The notes: a model not told the origin generated them from the letters alone. Shown: positions 24,054 through 32,973, counted from the stretch's first letter. The stretch is 60,450 nucleotides of DNA from Synechococcus sp. CO36386bin_29 (GCA_011523835.1 WTFZ01000137.1:1-60450), one strand, 5' to 3'. A program made the numbers and translations.

Positions 24054-24232
24054 GTGTCTGGTGGCTTTACCACCAGAAAACTTGTGCACGTGAAATTGCA
24101 CATCCCCCATTTGGGGGAACAGAATTGATTTCATCAATCCAATCGAGAGTTGGGTTGGTCACGGGTCAGGCGGTTGCAGCCGCGCTGACCCACCCCTTCT
24201 ACACCGCTAAAGCACTCGGTCGCAAGTGTCCT

Positions 24233-24251
24233 GCTCGCAGAAATGCTCGCA
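24233..24251. repeat. paired GCTCGCA heptamers, right end
   Basis: GCTCGCA-gaaat-GCTCGCA, the same two direct heptamers with 12-base period as at 19868-19886, in the same orientation, 97 bases from the tRNA end of the element. Confidence 0.5.
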
Positions 24252-24348
24252 AAACAGGCCCAATAAGCCCCGAAATGCCCCGATATGTACCCTCGTCCAG
24301 ATGCTGCTGACAGGGCAAAACCCCTGTAGTGCCAGTGCTTTTCAGTAA

Positions 24349-24422
24349 TCGGGGCGACAGGATTCGAACCTGCGACCTAGTGCTCCCAAAGCACCCGCGC
24401 TACCAAGCTGCGCCACGCCCCG
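24349..24422 (-). tRNA. tRNA-Pro (anticodon UGG), integration target
   Basis: A complete 74-base cloverleaf on the minus strand: acceptor CGGGGCG/CGCCCCG, D arm with AGCTTGGTA, anticodon loop TTTGGGA giving UGG, T arm GCAGG-TTCGAAT-CCTGT and discriminator A. CCA is not encoded. The mobile element sits directly at its 3' side and supplies the 3' half, keeping the tRNA functional. Confidence 0.95.
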
Positions 24423-24518
24423 TTCCTCAATAGTAATTGTTGGCCTGGGCGTCGCAGGGTTTCCTTGGTGTCGGCAATGAGTTTCAGGCCTACGCTTCCA
24501 TTAGATGGTGTCTTCCCT

Positions 24519-24896
24519 ATGGACTGGACCCCTGGATCGGTTGCGTCATTGCGGGAGCGATACGACCTTCCTTTTGTTCGTGCAGATCGTGAAGGGTTGG
24601 TGGTTGAGTTCAATGATCGCTTTGGCGCCGTCTACGGATGGGATTCGTCTCTTATCGGGAAAACTCTCGGGATGATCCTTCCAGAGCAGTTCCGCGAACT
24701 CCACCATGCCGGGTTTGCCCGTTTTCAGATCACCGAGTCGTCTCAGGTGGTGAATCATCCTCTGGAGCTGGCCACAATTTGTGCCGACGGCTCGGTGATT
24801 CGCAGTGAACACTTCATTGTTGCCGAGAAAGATTCAAGCGAAGGATGGAGTTTTGCTGCCACGTTGAGGCCCTTGGAGGGCCCCCATGCCTGCTGA
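24519..24896 (+). CDS. single PAS-domain protein
   Basis: About 125 residues forming one PAS domain: LPFVRADREGLVVEFNDRFGAVYGW, then IGKTLGMILPEQFRELHH and the final beta strands ending GWSFAATLRP. The ATG at 24519 is chosen because the domain begins soon after; the frame is open to 24465. It overlaps the histidine kinase start by 11 bases, so the two are probably co-translated and may form one sensory complex. The signal is unknown; no haem or flavin residue can be called. Confidence 0.8.
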   Translation: MDWTPGSVASLRERYDLPFVRADREGLVVEFNDRFGAVYGWDSSLIGKTLGMILPEQFRELHHAGFARFQITESSQVVNHPLELATICADGSVIRSEHFIVAEKDSSEGWSFAATLRPLEGPHAC

Positions 24897-26118
24897 AGGT
24901 CCGGTGAACCCGCACACCGAAACCTCTGAACTCGTCTCACAGTTGCGTCAGTCACTCGGATTGTTGCGGGTGGCCTTCGATGCAACCGGTGAAGCCATGT
25001 TGATTGTTGATTCTGATCGCTTTGTGCGCTGGGTGAATCAGACAGCTGCTGAACTTTGGGGAGCCGGTTTGCCTTTACGGGTGATCGGCAAGCCACTGGA
25101 GGCCCTGATTTCTTTTCGGCAACTCGATCAACGCTTGCTTTTATTGACGGATTCTCACCATCCTCTGATTCAGGCTCAATCGGGCGAAGGGCAGGATCTG
25201 TTTCTGATTCAGGCGGTCTCGTCCCTCGACAACAGCCAAGCGGATGTTCTTCAGCGGATGGTGGCGTGGCGTCCGATCACCGAGATGGGAGGTGCTTTCA
25301 CGCTGCTGATCTTCAGAGATCTTGAGCCAATGGAAAAGTCTCTCCAACAGCAACGGGCATTCATCAACACCTTGGCCCATGAGTTGCGGACTCCACTCGC
25401 CATTCTTTCCGGAAGTTTGCGTCGAATGGATCGGTTGACGCCAATGGCGCTTCCTCTGGACAGTGTTCTGAATGATGCCATTCATGAAACCAAGCGCATG
25501 GCTGCTCTTGTTGATCAATTGCTGCTTCTTTCAGAACTGGATACCAATGGCTTCCATTGGAACCTCAAGTGTAATCCGTACGATCAGTTTCTTCTCCGTT
25601 GGATGGACACACTTGATAGCAATCATCGTTCAAGTGTCTGTTTGCAATGGCCGAAAGAGCCTCAGCAATGCTTCTTGGAACTTGATCAGATTGCAGTGAA
25701 TCGCATTTTCGATTGTCTTCTCGATAACAGTCTGCGAATCGGGCAGTCTGACGTCACTTTTTCAATCAGCATCTGCATTAAATCATCCTTCATTGACTTT
25801 AACGTTTCGGATAATGGACCTGGAATACCTGATGATCAAGAAATCGGTGCATTATTTGATCGTTTCAGTCGTCTGGAAATCCATCGAGCTCTTGGATCAG
25901 GAGATGGTTGTGGCCTCGGCTTGTCCGTCGTGAAAGGCCTCGTTGAGGGGATGGGGGGTTCAGTTCTGAGTGGAGAGATGCGTCCTGGAGGTGGAGCTTC
26001 GAAACCGTTCGAGATTATTCTCCGTTTCCCCATTATTCGAGATTTGCCTGGGTCTAACGTGGCCCAGGAAGGTGTTCATCCAGAAGTTCTGGAAGACGCT
26101 CAAAAAGATCCGGTTTGA
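24886..26118 (+). CDS. PAS-containing sensor histidine kinase
   Basis: A 410-residue soluble kinase. A PAS domain lies at about 22-145 (MLIVDSDRFVRWVNQTAAELWG), the HisKA box has His165 in NTLAHELRTPLAILSGS, and the ATPase domain shows the N box DCLLDNSLR, G1 VSDNGPGIPD and G2 GDGCGLGLSVVKGL. There is no membrane segment, so it senses a cytoplasmic signal, perhaps via the PAS protein encoded just upstream. Its last 65 coding bases overlap the end of a response regulator gene on the other strand, its likely partner. Confidence 0.92.
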   Translation: MPAEGPVNPHTETSELVSQLRQSLGLLRVAFDATGEAMLIVDSDRFVRWVNQTAAELWGAGLPLRVIGKPLEALISFRQLDQRLLLLTDSHHPLIQAQSGEGQDLFLIQAVSSLDNSQADVLQRMVAWRPITEMGGAFTLLIFRDLEPMEKSLQQQRAFINTLAHELRTPLAILSGSLRRMDRLTPMALPLDSVLNDAIHETKRMAALVDQLLLLSELDTNGFHWNLKCNPYDQFLLRWMDTLDSNHRSSVCLQWPKEPQQCFLELDQIAVNRIFDCLLDNSLRIGQSDVTFSISICIKSSFIDFNVSDNGPGIPDDQEIGALFDRFSRLEIHRALGSGDGCGLGLSVVKGLVEGMGGSVLSGEMRPGGGASKPFEIILRFPIIRDLPGSNVAQEGVHPEVLEDAQKDPV

Positions 26119-26428
26119 GAATGTAGTCGGCTGCACCGAGGTCAAAAACAGTCTGTCGTTTGATTTCGTCATTGAGGGCGGTCACGACAATCACAGGAAT
26201 TTGGATGGACCGCTGACGCATCTCTTCAAGACAGGCAACGCCATCCATTGCAGGCATCATCAGATCGAGGAAGATCAGATCGACTGATTCACTCTCCATT
26301 AATTCGAGAAGGGACAGACCTGTTTCGCAGGGCAGAGGAATCACTCCCTCATCGGTCAACTCTTCTGCGATCAATTTGCGCAGACGAGGATCATCATCAA
26401 CGATGGCAACATGAAAAGAGGGTTTCAT
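26054..26428 (-). CDS. single-domain response regulator
   Basis: A 124-residue CheY-like receiver with acidic Asp11-13 (VDDD), phosphoacceptor Asp55 in FLDLMMPAMDG, Thr83 and Lys105 (ILKPD). There is no output domain, so it must act through protein contacts or a phosphorelay. It converges with the histidine kinase gene and their coding ends overlap by 65 bases. The lack of an obvious regulator behind the kinase on its own strand makes this the natural partner. Confidence 0.9.
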   Translation of the reverse strand: MKPSFHVAIVDDDPRLRKLIAEELTDEGVIPLPCETGLSLLELMESESVDLIFLDLMMPAMDGVACLEEMRQRSIQIPVIVVTALNDEIKRQTVFDLGAADYILKPDLFERLPELLDEHLPGPR

Positions 26429-26467
26429 CTCGAATGATTATCGAGGTATTGAGTAGCTTGTAGTGAA

Positions 26468-26539
26468 TGGGTCGCCTGAGATTCGAACTCAGGACCAATC
26501 GGTTAAAAGCCGAGTGCTCTACCGCTGAGCTAGCGACCC
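26468..26539 (-). tRNA. tRNA-Lys (anticodon UUU)
   Basis: A complete 72-base cloverleaf on the minus strand: acceptor GGGTCGC/GCGACCC, D arm AGCTCAGCGGTAGAGC, anticodon loop CTTTTAA giving UUU, T arm CTGAG-TTCGAAT-CTCAG and discriminator A. CCA is not encoded. Confidence 0.94.
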
Positions 26540-26683
26540 TCCTGTACCAGTCTGTCGAGCTGGGAACAGATTGTGCTGTGAAGCACCAACGAAAATTATC
26601 ACCCGGAGGAACCTTCGTCCAAGGGGCAGCTTCGGATCAGCACAGAAGAACTGAAATCATGGGTTCATTCAGCTATTGGTCTG

Positions 26684-27217
26684 ATGACTGAAGCGACTGT
26701 TCCGCAAGATGGCGTCTTTCCTTCACCAACAATTCACCCTGGTGCCTGGGTGGCCGAAAGTGCTGTCGTGATGGGTGATGTCCGGATTGCTGCGTCTGCA
26801 AGCCTCTGGCCGATGGCTGTCGCTCGTGGTGATCTGGCACCGATCTCGATTGGTGCTGGCAGCAATATTCAGGACGGTGCTGTCCTTCATGGTGATCCCG
26901 ACGCTCCTGTCACCATCGGCTGTGATGTCACCATCGGCCATCGAGCCGTGGTCCATGGCGCCACACTCGAAGATGGTTGCCTGATCGGAATCGGAGCCAT
27001 CATTCTCAACGGAGTCACTGTGGGAGAAGGCGCCCTCGTGGCTGCAGGAGCTGTGGTGACCCGGGATGTTCCTGCGCGCAGTCTTGTTGCCGGTGTGCCG
27101 GCTCAAGTCAGGCGCGAGCTGGATGCTGAAGCGACCGAGGCCCAGCGGGAGCATGCACGGCGCTACTCCAAACTCGCTCAGACCTGGGATCGAATGCTGC
27201 AAATCCAAACGGAGTGA
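26684..27217 (+). CDS. gamma-class carbonic anhydrase-like hexapeptide protein
   Basis: A 177-residue left-handed beta-helix protein of the YrdA/PaaY/CaiE branch. Hexapeptide repeats run from [16 protein letters not shown] to [19 protein letters not shown]. Zinc-site His residues appear in [13 protein letters not shown] and [11 protein letters not shown], so the metal centre is intact, but many such proteins have no proven carbonic anhydrase activity. It lacks the fused small-subunit repeats of the carboxysome protein CcmM. It lies just upstream of psbY. Confidence 0.85.
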   Translation: MTEATVPQDGVFPSPTIHPGAWVAESAVVMGDVRIAASASLWPMAVARGDLAPISIGAGSNIQDGAVLHGDPDAPVTIGCDVTIGHRAVVHGATLEDGCLIGIGAIILNGVTVGEGALVAAGAVVTRDVPARSLVAGVPAQVRRELDAEATEAQREHARRYSKLAQTWDRMLQIQTE

Positions 27218-27278
27218 CGCAACGCAGCGTTATTGGGCTCTGCACTCCTTAAGATCCACAAACCTTCCGACTGGATTC

Positions 27279-27401
27279 ATGGACCTCCGGCTCGTCCTCG
27301 TGGCATCTCCTATCCTCCTCGCATTGGGTTGGGCCGGCTTCAACATTGGCCGTGCTGCAGTTGGCCAGCTGCAGTTGATGATCAAGCGCAGCAGGGTCTG
27401 A
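27279..27401 (+). CDS. psbY: photosystem II protein PsbY
   Basis: A 40-residue single-helix thylakoid protein beginning MDLRLVLVASPILLALGWAG, then FNIGRAAVGQLQ and a basic end, matching cyanobacterial PsbY in length, the MD start, the GW-FNIG pattern and the C-terminal charges. PsbY sits at the edge of photosystem II near cytochrome b559. It stands alone between the carbonic anhydrase-like gene and trmFO. Confidence 0.9.
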   Translation: MDLRLVLVASPILLALGWAGFNIGRAAVGQLQLMIKRSRV

Positions 27402-27454
27402 TCGGAATCCAACGCCCTTGTCGATAGGGTTGAGATTCACTGTTTCTAAACCTG

Positions 27455-28831
27455 TTGGCAGCTCCATCCGTTGTTGTGATCGGTGCTGGCCTCGCTGGCA
27501 CTGAGGCTGCCTGGCAGGTGGCACAAGCCGGTCTCGATGTTCAGCTGGTCGAGATGCGGCCTTTACGTCGGTCTCCTGCTCATCACAGCTCTGAATGCGC
27601 AGAGCTCGTTTGCAGCAACAGCTTTGGAGCTCTTAGCAGCGATCGGGCAGCTGGTCTTCTTCAGGAGGAATTGCGGCGACTCGGATCTGTAGTGATTCAG
27701 ATGGCTGATCGCCATGCCGTCCCGGCTGGTGGTGCCCTCGCTGTTGATCGAGGTCGATACAGCGCATCTTTGACGCAACTACTGGATCAACATCCCAGGA
27801 TTTCGTTCCTCCGCAAGGAGCAACTCGAGCTTCCTGCATCAGACCAGATTACTGTTCTGGCCACGGGACCTCTGACCAGTGACGCTTTGGCTGAAGACCT
27901 GCGTTGCTTCACCGGACGGTCGGACTGTCATTTCTTCGATGCGGCGAGTCCGATCGTGGAAGGTGAGAGTGTTGACATGACCAAGGCGTTTCGGGCGAGT
28001 CGCTACGACAAAGGCGACGCGGATTACATCAACTGCCCGATGAACCGAGAGCAGTACCTTGCATTCCGCGACGCCTTGTTGGCTGCCGAACAAGCTGAGC
28101 TCAAGGACTTCGATCAGACGAATGCCACATTCTTTGAGGGTTGTCTGCCGATCGAAGAGCTGGCCAGGCGCGGTGAAGACACCATGCGCTATGGCCCTCT
28201 TAAGCCGATCGGTCTCTGGGATCCGCGCTGGGGAGATGTCAACGACCGCGATGTCCGCCGCGCCAAGCGTGCGTATGCCGTGGTGCAGCTCCGGCAGGAA
28301 GACAAGGATGGACGGCTGTGGAACCTCGTCGGCTTCCAGACCAATCTCAAATGGGGAGAGCAGAAACGTGTATTGCGGATGATTCCTGGACTCGAGCAGG
28401 CGGAGTTCGTTCGCTTCGGTGTGATGCATCGCAACACGTTCCTCGAAGCTCCGGCCTTGCTCAATGCCACTCTGCAATTTCGCGCAAGGCCCAATCTGCT
28501 GGCTGCTGGCCAGATCACCGGCACCGAGGGCTACGCCGCTGCAGTGGCCGGAGGCTGGTTGGCTGGCACCAACGCTGCCCGTCTCGCTCGGGGGGAATGC
28601 GCCATTGATCTCCCTCGCACCACCATGGTGGGAGCGTTGACGCACTTCATCAGTGAAGCTCCCTCCGGAAAGTTTCAGCCGATGCCCCCCAACTTCGGTC
28701 TCCTGCCTGAATTGCCAGAACGCATCCGCGACAAGCGCGCTCGCTACGGGGCGTATCGGGACAGGGCACTGACTGATTTACTGCTAGCAAAAGAGGAAAG
28801 CGCTCTCAGGGATGTCGCCTGTCCGGCCTGA
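27455..28831 (+). CDS. trmFO: TrmFO, folate/FAD-dependent tRNA U54 methyltransferase
   Basis: Forms ribothymidine at position 54 of tRNA using methylenetetrahydrofolate and FADH2. The N-terminal [18 protein letters not shown] binds FAD, followed by the family marks [21 protein letters not shown] and, near the end, [19 protein letters not shown]. The 458-residue length is normal. The start is a TTG at 27455, required to keep the FAD motif at the N terminus. Its 3' end overlaps the next gene by 20 bases. Confidence 0.95.
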   Translation: MAAPSVVVIGAGLAGTEAAWQVAQAGLDVQLVEMRPLRRSPAHHSSECAELVCSNSFGALSSDRAAGLLQEELRRLGSVVIQMADRHAVPAGGALAVDRGRYSASLTQLLDQHPRISFLRKEQLELPASDQITVLATGPLTSDALAEDLRCFTGRSDCHFFDAASPIVEGESVDMTKAFRASRYDKGDADYINCPMNREQYLAFRDALLAAEQAELKDFDQTNATFFEGCLPIEELARRGEDTMRYGPLKPIGLWDPRWGDVNDRDVRRAKRAYAVVQLRQEDKDGRLWNLVGFQTNLKWGEQKRVLRMIPGLEQAEFVRFGVMHRNTFLEAPALLNATLQFRARPNLLAAGQITGTEGYAAAVAGGWLAGTNAARLARGECAIDLPRTTMVGALTHFISEAPSGKFQPMPPNFGLLPELPERIRDKRARYGAYRDRALTDLLLAKEESALRDVACPA

Positions 28832-29765
28832 ACACCGTCTGATTGAACGCCGCTCCTTGAAAATCGGCGTTCTGGCCAGTGCCGTGATGGCCATAGCCGG
28901 GATCGGTGTTCATGTGATTTCCGGGTCTTATGCCCTGCTGCTCGATGGTCTGTATTCCGCTGTGATGGTTGGATCTGGTCTTGTGGCGGCAAGGATCAGT
29001 CGCAACGTGGTTCGCCCGCCCGACAGGGCATACCCCTACGGATACGACGGCCAGGAAGCGTTGTATGTGCTCTTTCGCTCTTTGGTCCTGATCGGCGTGC
29101 TGTCGTTTGCGGCCATTTCGGCACTGAGCACGGTGGTGGAATACGCCAATGGCCGGTCTGTGATGCCTGTCCGTCTCGGCCCTGTGGCGTTGTATTCCTT
29201 GGCCATGGTGGTGATCTGTTGGGGCCTGGCCTGGCGTCATCAACACGACTGGGTCATCACTGGACGCCACTCGCAGATTCTTCTCACTGAGGCCAAGGCG
29301 GCCCGCGTGGATGGGTTGATCAGCGGCTTGACGGGGTTGGCGCTGTTGGGGTCTCCCTTGCTCCAGGGGACGATGCTGGCCGTGCTCATCCCAATCACGG
29401 ATTCACTTCTCGTGCTTGTGGTGAGTGTCGCTGTGCTGCGTGAACCGTTGCAGGGGTTCCTGACCGCGCTTGGCCAGGCTGCTGGTGTCTCTGCCGAATC
29501 TGATCTGATTCGCAGCACGCGATTGGCTTTGGAGGATTTGCTTGCAGGACTGTCCTGCTGGTTGCTTGATTTGACGGTGTATGAGGTGGGGCGCACGGCT
29601 TTTGTCGTGGTGTATCTGAATCCCCATCAGCCAATGGATGGTGCGGCCATTGATGTGATCCGGTCCCGGATTCAGGAGCGCTGCCGAGATCTGCTGGCCC
29701 GACCGGTGCGCACCGAGGTGATTCTGACTGCGACACCGCCCTTCGCATCGGGCAGCACCTCCTAG
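28812..29765 (+). CDS. cation diffusion facilitator-like membrane protein
   Basis: A 317-residue protein with five to six membrane segments and a C-terminal cytoplasmic domain, arranged as in the cation efflux family. The loop [21 protein letters not shown] resembles the conserved CDF loop after TM2. The usual TM2 metal pair appears altered ([10 protein letters not shown] has one Asp) and TM5 reads [15 protein letters not shown], so the transported ion is uncertain and the protein may be a divergent member. It is coupled to trmFO by a 20-base overlap. Confidence 0.78.
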   Translation: MSPVRPEHRLIERRSLKIGVLASAVMAIAGIGVHVISGSYALLLDGLYSAVMVGSGLVAARISRNVVRPPDRAYPYGYDGQEALYVLFRSLVLIGVLSFAAISALSTVVEYANGRSVMPVRLGPVALYSLAMVVICWGLAWRHQHDWVITGRHSQILLTEAKAARVDGLISGLTGLALLGSPLLQGTMLAVLIPITDSLLVLVVSVAVLREPLQGFLTALGQAAGVSAESDLIRSTRLALEDLLAGLSCWLLDLTVYEVGRTAFVVVYLNPHQPMDGAAIDVIRSRIQERCRDLLARPVRTEVILTATPPFASGSTS

Positions 29766-29786
29766 GTTTGAACGCTGACGCGAATC

Positions 29787-31343
29787 GTGCACGTGGCCTC
29801 GAGCACCAAGCCGCATTGGGATGTGATCGTGATCGGCTCTGGGATCGGTGGCCTGGTCACTGCCTCCCAGCTCGCTGCCAAGGGTGCGAAGACGCTGGTG
29901 CTTGAGCGCTATCTGATTCCTGGTGGCTCCGGTGGGAGCTTCAGGCGGGATGGTTACACCTTCGATGTCGGCGCATCGATGATTTTCGGCTTCGGAGAAC
30001 ACGGCCATACGAACCTTCTGACCCGGGCTCTGGCTGATGTGGGGCAGAGCTGCGACACAGTGCCCGATCCCGTACAGCTTGAGTACCACCTGCCTGACGG
30101 TCTCACCATGCAGGTGGACCGGGATTACGACGGATTCATTGATCGCATGGCGGCGCAGTTTCCTCACGAAGCCAAGGGCATCCGTGCGTTTTACGACACC
30201 TGCTGGCAGGTGTTCCGTTGTCTTGATGCGATGCCGTTGCTGTCTCTGGAAGACCCGGCCTATCTGGCCAAAGTGTTTTTCCGTGCTCCGCTGGCCTGCC
30301 TCGGTCTGGCCCGATGGCTGCCGTTCAACGTCGGAGATGTGGCGCGTCAGCACATCAGCGATGGGGAGCTTCTGCGTTTGATTGACATGGAGTGCTTTTG
30401 CTGGTCAGTGATGCCTGCCGATCGCACACCGATGATCAATGCAGGCATGGTGTTCTCAGATCGTCATGCCGGGGGAATCAATTACCCGAAGGGAGGCGTC
30501 GGAACGATCGCTGAGAAACTCGTTGACGGCCTCAAGAGTTATGGCGGTGAGATTCGCTATCGCGCGCGAGTGACCGAAGTCATCGTCGAAGGCCGGCAAG
30601 CCGTCGGCGTGCGGCTCGCTGATGGAGAGGAGCTGTTTGCCCGTCGTGTGGTGAGCAATGCCACTCGCTGGGACACCTTCGCCGGGGATGGGTCGCCTGC
30701 GACAACGCTTGTGGATGGAGACCATACCCCCGCTCGAGAGGCAGCCTGGCGCCGTCGTTATCAGCCTTCCAGTTCATTTTTGTCGTTGCATCTCGGCGTC
30801 AGGGCTGACGTCATTCCTAAGGGGTTGCATTGCCATCACCTCCTGCTTGAGGACTGGAATGAGCTCGAGGCTGAGCAGGGGGTGATCTTCGTTTCGATTC
30901 CGACCTTGTTGGATCCATCCTTAGCTCCTGAAGGTCGCCACATCGTGCACACCTTCACCATGAGTGAGATCTCTGCCTGGTCTGGCCTGTCTCCTTCGCA
31001 GTACAAAGCGAAGAAAGAAGCTGATGCCAATAGGTTGATTCAGCGCCTTGAGGCGATCCTGCCTGGACTCTCAGAGGCTATTGAGCTGCGGGAGGTTGGT
31101 ACACCGCGCACCCATCGGCGCTTCCTTGGGCGCATGGGCGGCAGCTACGGACCGATTCCATCCATGCGCTTACCAGGATTGTTGCCGATGCCGTTCAACA
31201 GAACAGGATTAAACGGCCTCTACTGCGTAGGTGACTCCTGTTTCCCAGGTCAGGGGCTCAACGCCGTGGCATTCAGCGGCTATGCCTGTAGTCATCGCAT
31301 CGGTGCTGATCTGGGCCTGAACTCCTGGGCGCTGCCGGCTTAG
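29787..31343 (+). CDS. crtH: prolycopene (carotenoid cis-trans) isomerase CrtH
   Basis: Isomerises poly-cis lycopene to all-trans lycopene on the plant-type carotenoid route of cyanobacteria. The 518-residue flavoprotein has the dinucleotide motif VIGSGIGGLVTASQLAAKG near the N terminus, then LVLERYLIPGGSGGSF, the substrate-domain marker GGINYPKGGVG, and the C-terminal CVGDSCFPGQGLNAVAFSG. It follows the cation transporter gene by 21 bases. Assignment is well supported; the related CrtISO-like desaturases are the only alternative. Confidence 0.93.
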   Translation: MHVASSTKPHWDVIVIGSGIGGLVTASQLAAKGAKTLVLERYLIPGGSGGSFRRDGYTFDVGASMIFGFGEHGHTNLLTRALADVGQSCDTVPDPVQLEYHLPDGLTMQVDRDYDGFIDRMAAQFPHEAKGIRAFYDTCWQVFRCLDAMPLLSLEDPAYLAKVFFRAPLACLGLARWLPFNVGDVARQHISDGELLRLIDMECFCWSVMPADRTPMINAGMVFSDRHAGGINYPKGGVGTIAEKLVDGLKSYGGEIRYRARVTEVIVEGRQAVGVRLADGEELFARRVVSNATRWDTFAGDGSPATTLVDGDHTPAREAAWRRRYQPSSSFLSLHLGVRADVIPKGLHCHHLLLEDWNELEAEQGVIFVSIPTLLDPSLAPEGRHIVHTFTMSEISAWSGLSPSQYKAKKEADANRLIQRLEAILPGLSEAIELREVGTPRTHRRFLGRMGGSYGPIPSMRLPGLLPMPFNRTGLNGLYCVGDSCFPGQGLNAVAFSGYACSHRIGADLGLNSWALPA

Positions 31344-31397
31344 AAGCCCACGGGGCGTTTCAACCCTGTTTAAGGTTTTGAAACTGACTGATCGATC

Positions 31398-31682
31398 ATG
31401 GCTTCGGCGCCCCAACCAAGCGCAGCGGATCTGGCTCGGTACATCGAGCAGCGCGGTGAGCTTGGCAAGCCCTGGATGCTGCAGATGCTGCGGTTGGCCA
31501 AGCTCAAAGAAGCAAAAGCCTCGATGTCGCCAGAGTCATACATCGAGAGCCTGCAGGAGGCACATGCGGATTTGATGCGTCTTGGAGAATTCTGGAAGGG
31601 CCGAGAAGCCGAGATTTTTTCAGGTGATTACAGCCCATCTGATGTGATCGAACCCCTGCCTGGCTCCCCCGAGGATCGCTAA
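31398..31682 (+). CDS. conserved hypothetical, 94 residues
   Basis: A small soluble helical protein (DLARYIEQRGELGKPW, MLRLAKLKEAKASMSPESY) with an acidic end. No known domain is recognised. It lies 54 bases after crtH and 3 bases before the next membrane gene, so probably belongs to one transcript with it. Confidence 0.7.
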   Translation: MASAPQPSAADLARYIEQRGELGKPWMLQMLRLAKLKEAKASMSPESYIESLQEAHADLMRLGEFWKGREAEIFSGDYSPSDVIEPLPGSPEDR

Positions 31683-31685
31683 ATC

Positions 31686-32234
31686 ATGCGTGACTGCTTC
31701 CGCCTTTCGAGCCTGATCCGGGGAACTCTGATCACTGTTTATCTGGCCCTTGTGGTGCCACTACCTTTGATGGCTCCTCCTTCGCTGCGGATCACGCTTT
31801 GGATTGCTGCACCTCTTGGTTTTTTCATCGTTCTGGCGCTGCTGAGCGAGGAGGTTTCCGTTGACGAAACAGGTGTTGTGGTTGGACATCCCCAGTGGTG
31901 CCGATGGTTATTGCGTCGGGGATGGACGCTTCGCTGGGATCAGATTCGCCGTGTGGTCCCTGTGGGGACAAGTCAGGGGGGATCGGTCTACTACCTCAAA
32001 ACATCCAATGAGGGACATCGCCTGCTCCCTCAACGTCTCGAACGTTTTGATCAGTTCTTGCAGGTGGTCGAAGATCGCACGGGCATTGAGACCAGTGGAA
32101 TCGGCAGGCTGACACCACCTTGGACTTATCAGTTACTGGCAGTGCTTGCACTTTCGATGCTGGTTGCTGAAGTGGTGATTTTGATCGGACTTCAACTGAG
32201 CTGGTTCACCCTTCCGGAAGGTTATCCAGGCTGA
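31686..32234 (+). CDS. conserved membrane protein with PH-like middle region
   Basis: A 182-residue protein with two hydrophobic segments near the start (LITVYLALVVPLPLMAP and ITLWIAAPLGFFIVLALL), a central beta-rich soluble part (EEVSVDETGVVVGHP, LRRGWTLRWDQIRRVVPVG, VYYLKTSNEGHRLLPQR) that looks like a bacterial PH domain, and a last membrane segment (LLAVLALSMLVAEVVILIG). Function unknown. Its end overlaps the convergent response regulator gene by 29 bases. Confidence 0.7.
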   Translation: MRDCFRLSSLIRGTLITVYLALVVPLPLMAPPSLRITLWIAAPLGFFIVLALLSEEVSVDETGVVVGHPQWCRWLLRRGWTLRWDQIRRVVPVGTSQGGSVYYLKTSNEGHRLLPQRLERFDQFLQVVEDRTGIETSGIGRLTPPWTYQLLAVLALSMLVAEVVILIGLQLSWFTLPEGYPG

Positions 32235-32973
32235 ATCGGTAGCCCTGCTGCCGAACGGTTGTGATTCCTCCACCATCGCCAAGTCCGGCCTGCTCAAGCT
32301 TCCTCCGCAGAGTCAAGACCTGAGTATCAACTGACCGTGGCCCTCCACTGAAAGGAGGCCAGGCCATCCTCAGCAATTCCTGCCGACTGCGGACCATCCC
32401 TGGTGGCATCAGCAGGGCACAGAGCAGAGCAAATTCCCGGGGGCTCAATTCAACAGGTTTTTCGCTCAAGGTCACCTGACGGAGTAGAAGGTGCACCTCA
32501 AGGGGACCGACCTTGACTCTTTCCTGAAGACCGCTGCGTTCACGTTTCAGAAGGGTGCGGCATCGTGCAGCGAGTTCCTCCAAACCGAACGGTTTACGGA
32601 GCACATCGTCGGCACCTTCATCGAGGAGCCCCACAACAGGTTCAGCACCATTGCGAGCCGTGAGAACGATCACCGGGCAACGCAGCTGTTGCCCGAGCCG
32701 CAAGGCCGAACTCTTCTCCAGAATTTCGGCGCTGATGAGGAGATCGGGAGATTGCTCTTGGCAGAGCTCAATGGCTTCGGCCGATGAGGACACTGCCGCC
32801 GTCAGGTGACCGTCCTGACGCAATCGCTGGACGAGAACGGTTCGAAGCGTCGGATGGGGTTCCACAACAAGCACCCGTGCCGGTTCGCGTGACGGAATGC
32901 TTGGTGCTGGATTCTGCTGAACCGGCGCCAGTCCGGATCCGTTGGTGAGCAGATCTCGGGAAGGAGGAATCAC
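32206..32973 (-). CDS. OmpR-type regulator with degenerate receiver
   Basis: A 255-residue transcription factor with a receiver at about 33-145 and an OmpR-type winged helix (VELSPREFALLCALL, SVDTQVLTLRRKLEQ, ITTVRQQGYRF). The receiver lacks the usual acidic pair (VVEPHPTL) and has Ala82 where the phosphoacceptor Asp should be (SPDLLISAEIL), while Thr105 and Lys127 remain. It is therefore unlikely to be switched by Asp phosphorylation and may dimerise constitutively or respond to a ligand or partner. No kinase gene is adjacent. Confidence 0.9.
   Translation of the reverse strand: MIPPSRDLLTNGSGLAPVQQNPAPSIPSREPARVLVVEPHPTLRTVLVQRLRQDGHLTAAVSSSAEAIELCQEQSPDLLISAEILEKSSALRLGQQLRCPVIVLTARNGAEPVVGLLDEGADDVLRKPFGLEELAARCRTLLKRERSGLQERVKVGPLEVHLLLRQVTLSEKPVELSPREFALLCALLMPPGMVRSRQELLRMAWPPFSGGPRSVDTQVLTLRRKLEQAGLGDGGGITTVRQQGYRFSLDNLPEG

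Larger units (their letters stand above)
19773..24422. mobile_element. 4.6 kb element integrated in tRNA-Pro(UGG), tyrosine-recombinase type
   Basis: The last 44 bases of the intact tRNA-Pro gene (24349-24392) are repeated exactly at 19773-19816 as an orphan fragment, the hallmark of site-specific integration into a tRNA 3' end; the repeats are 4576 bases apart. Between them lie a minus-strand operon ending in a tyrosine recombinase, a broken phage terminase, a small Cys-rich protein, repeated hairpins and paired heptamers near both ends. No portal, capsid or replication gene is seen. It resembles a decayed phage satellite or tycheposon-like element of picocyanobacteria; that naming is inference. 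The stretch 19688-20020 holds only the att fragment, heptamers and a hairpin. Confidence 0.85.

Noticed and set aside
24310-24327. ACAGGG...CCCTGT hairpin as the tRNA-Pro terminator
   Set aside because: A short 6-bp stem without a T run downstream on the minus strand; not convincing.
26467-26691. A 74-residue frame across tRNA-Lys
   Set aside because: It is the tRNA sequence read in sense plus intergenic DNA.
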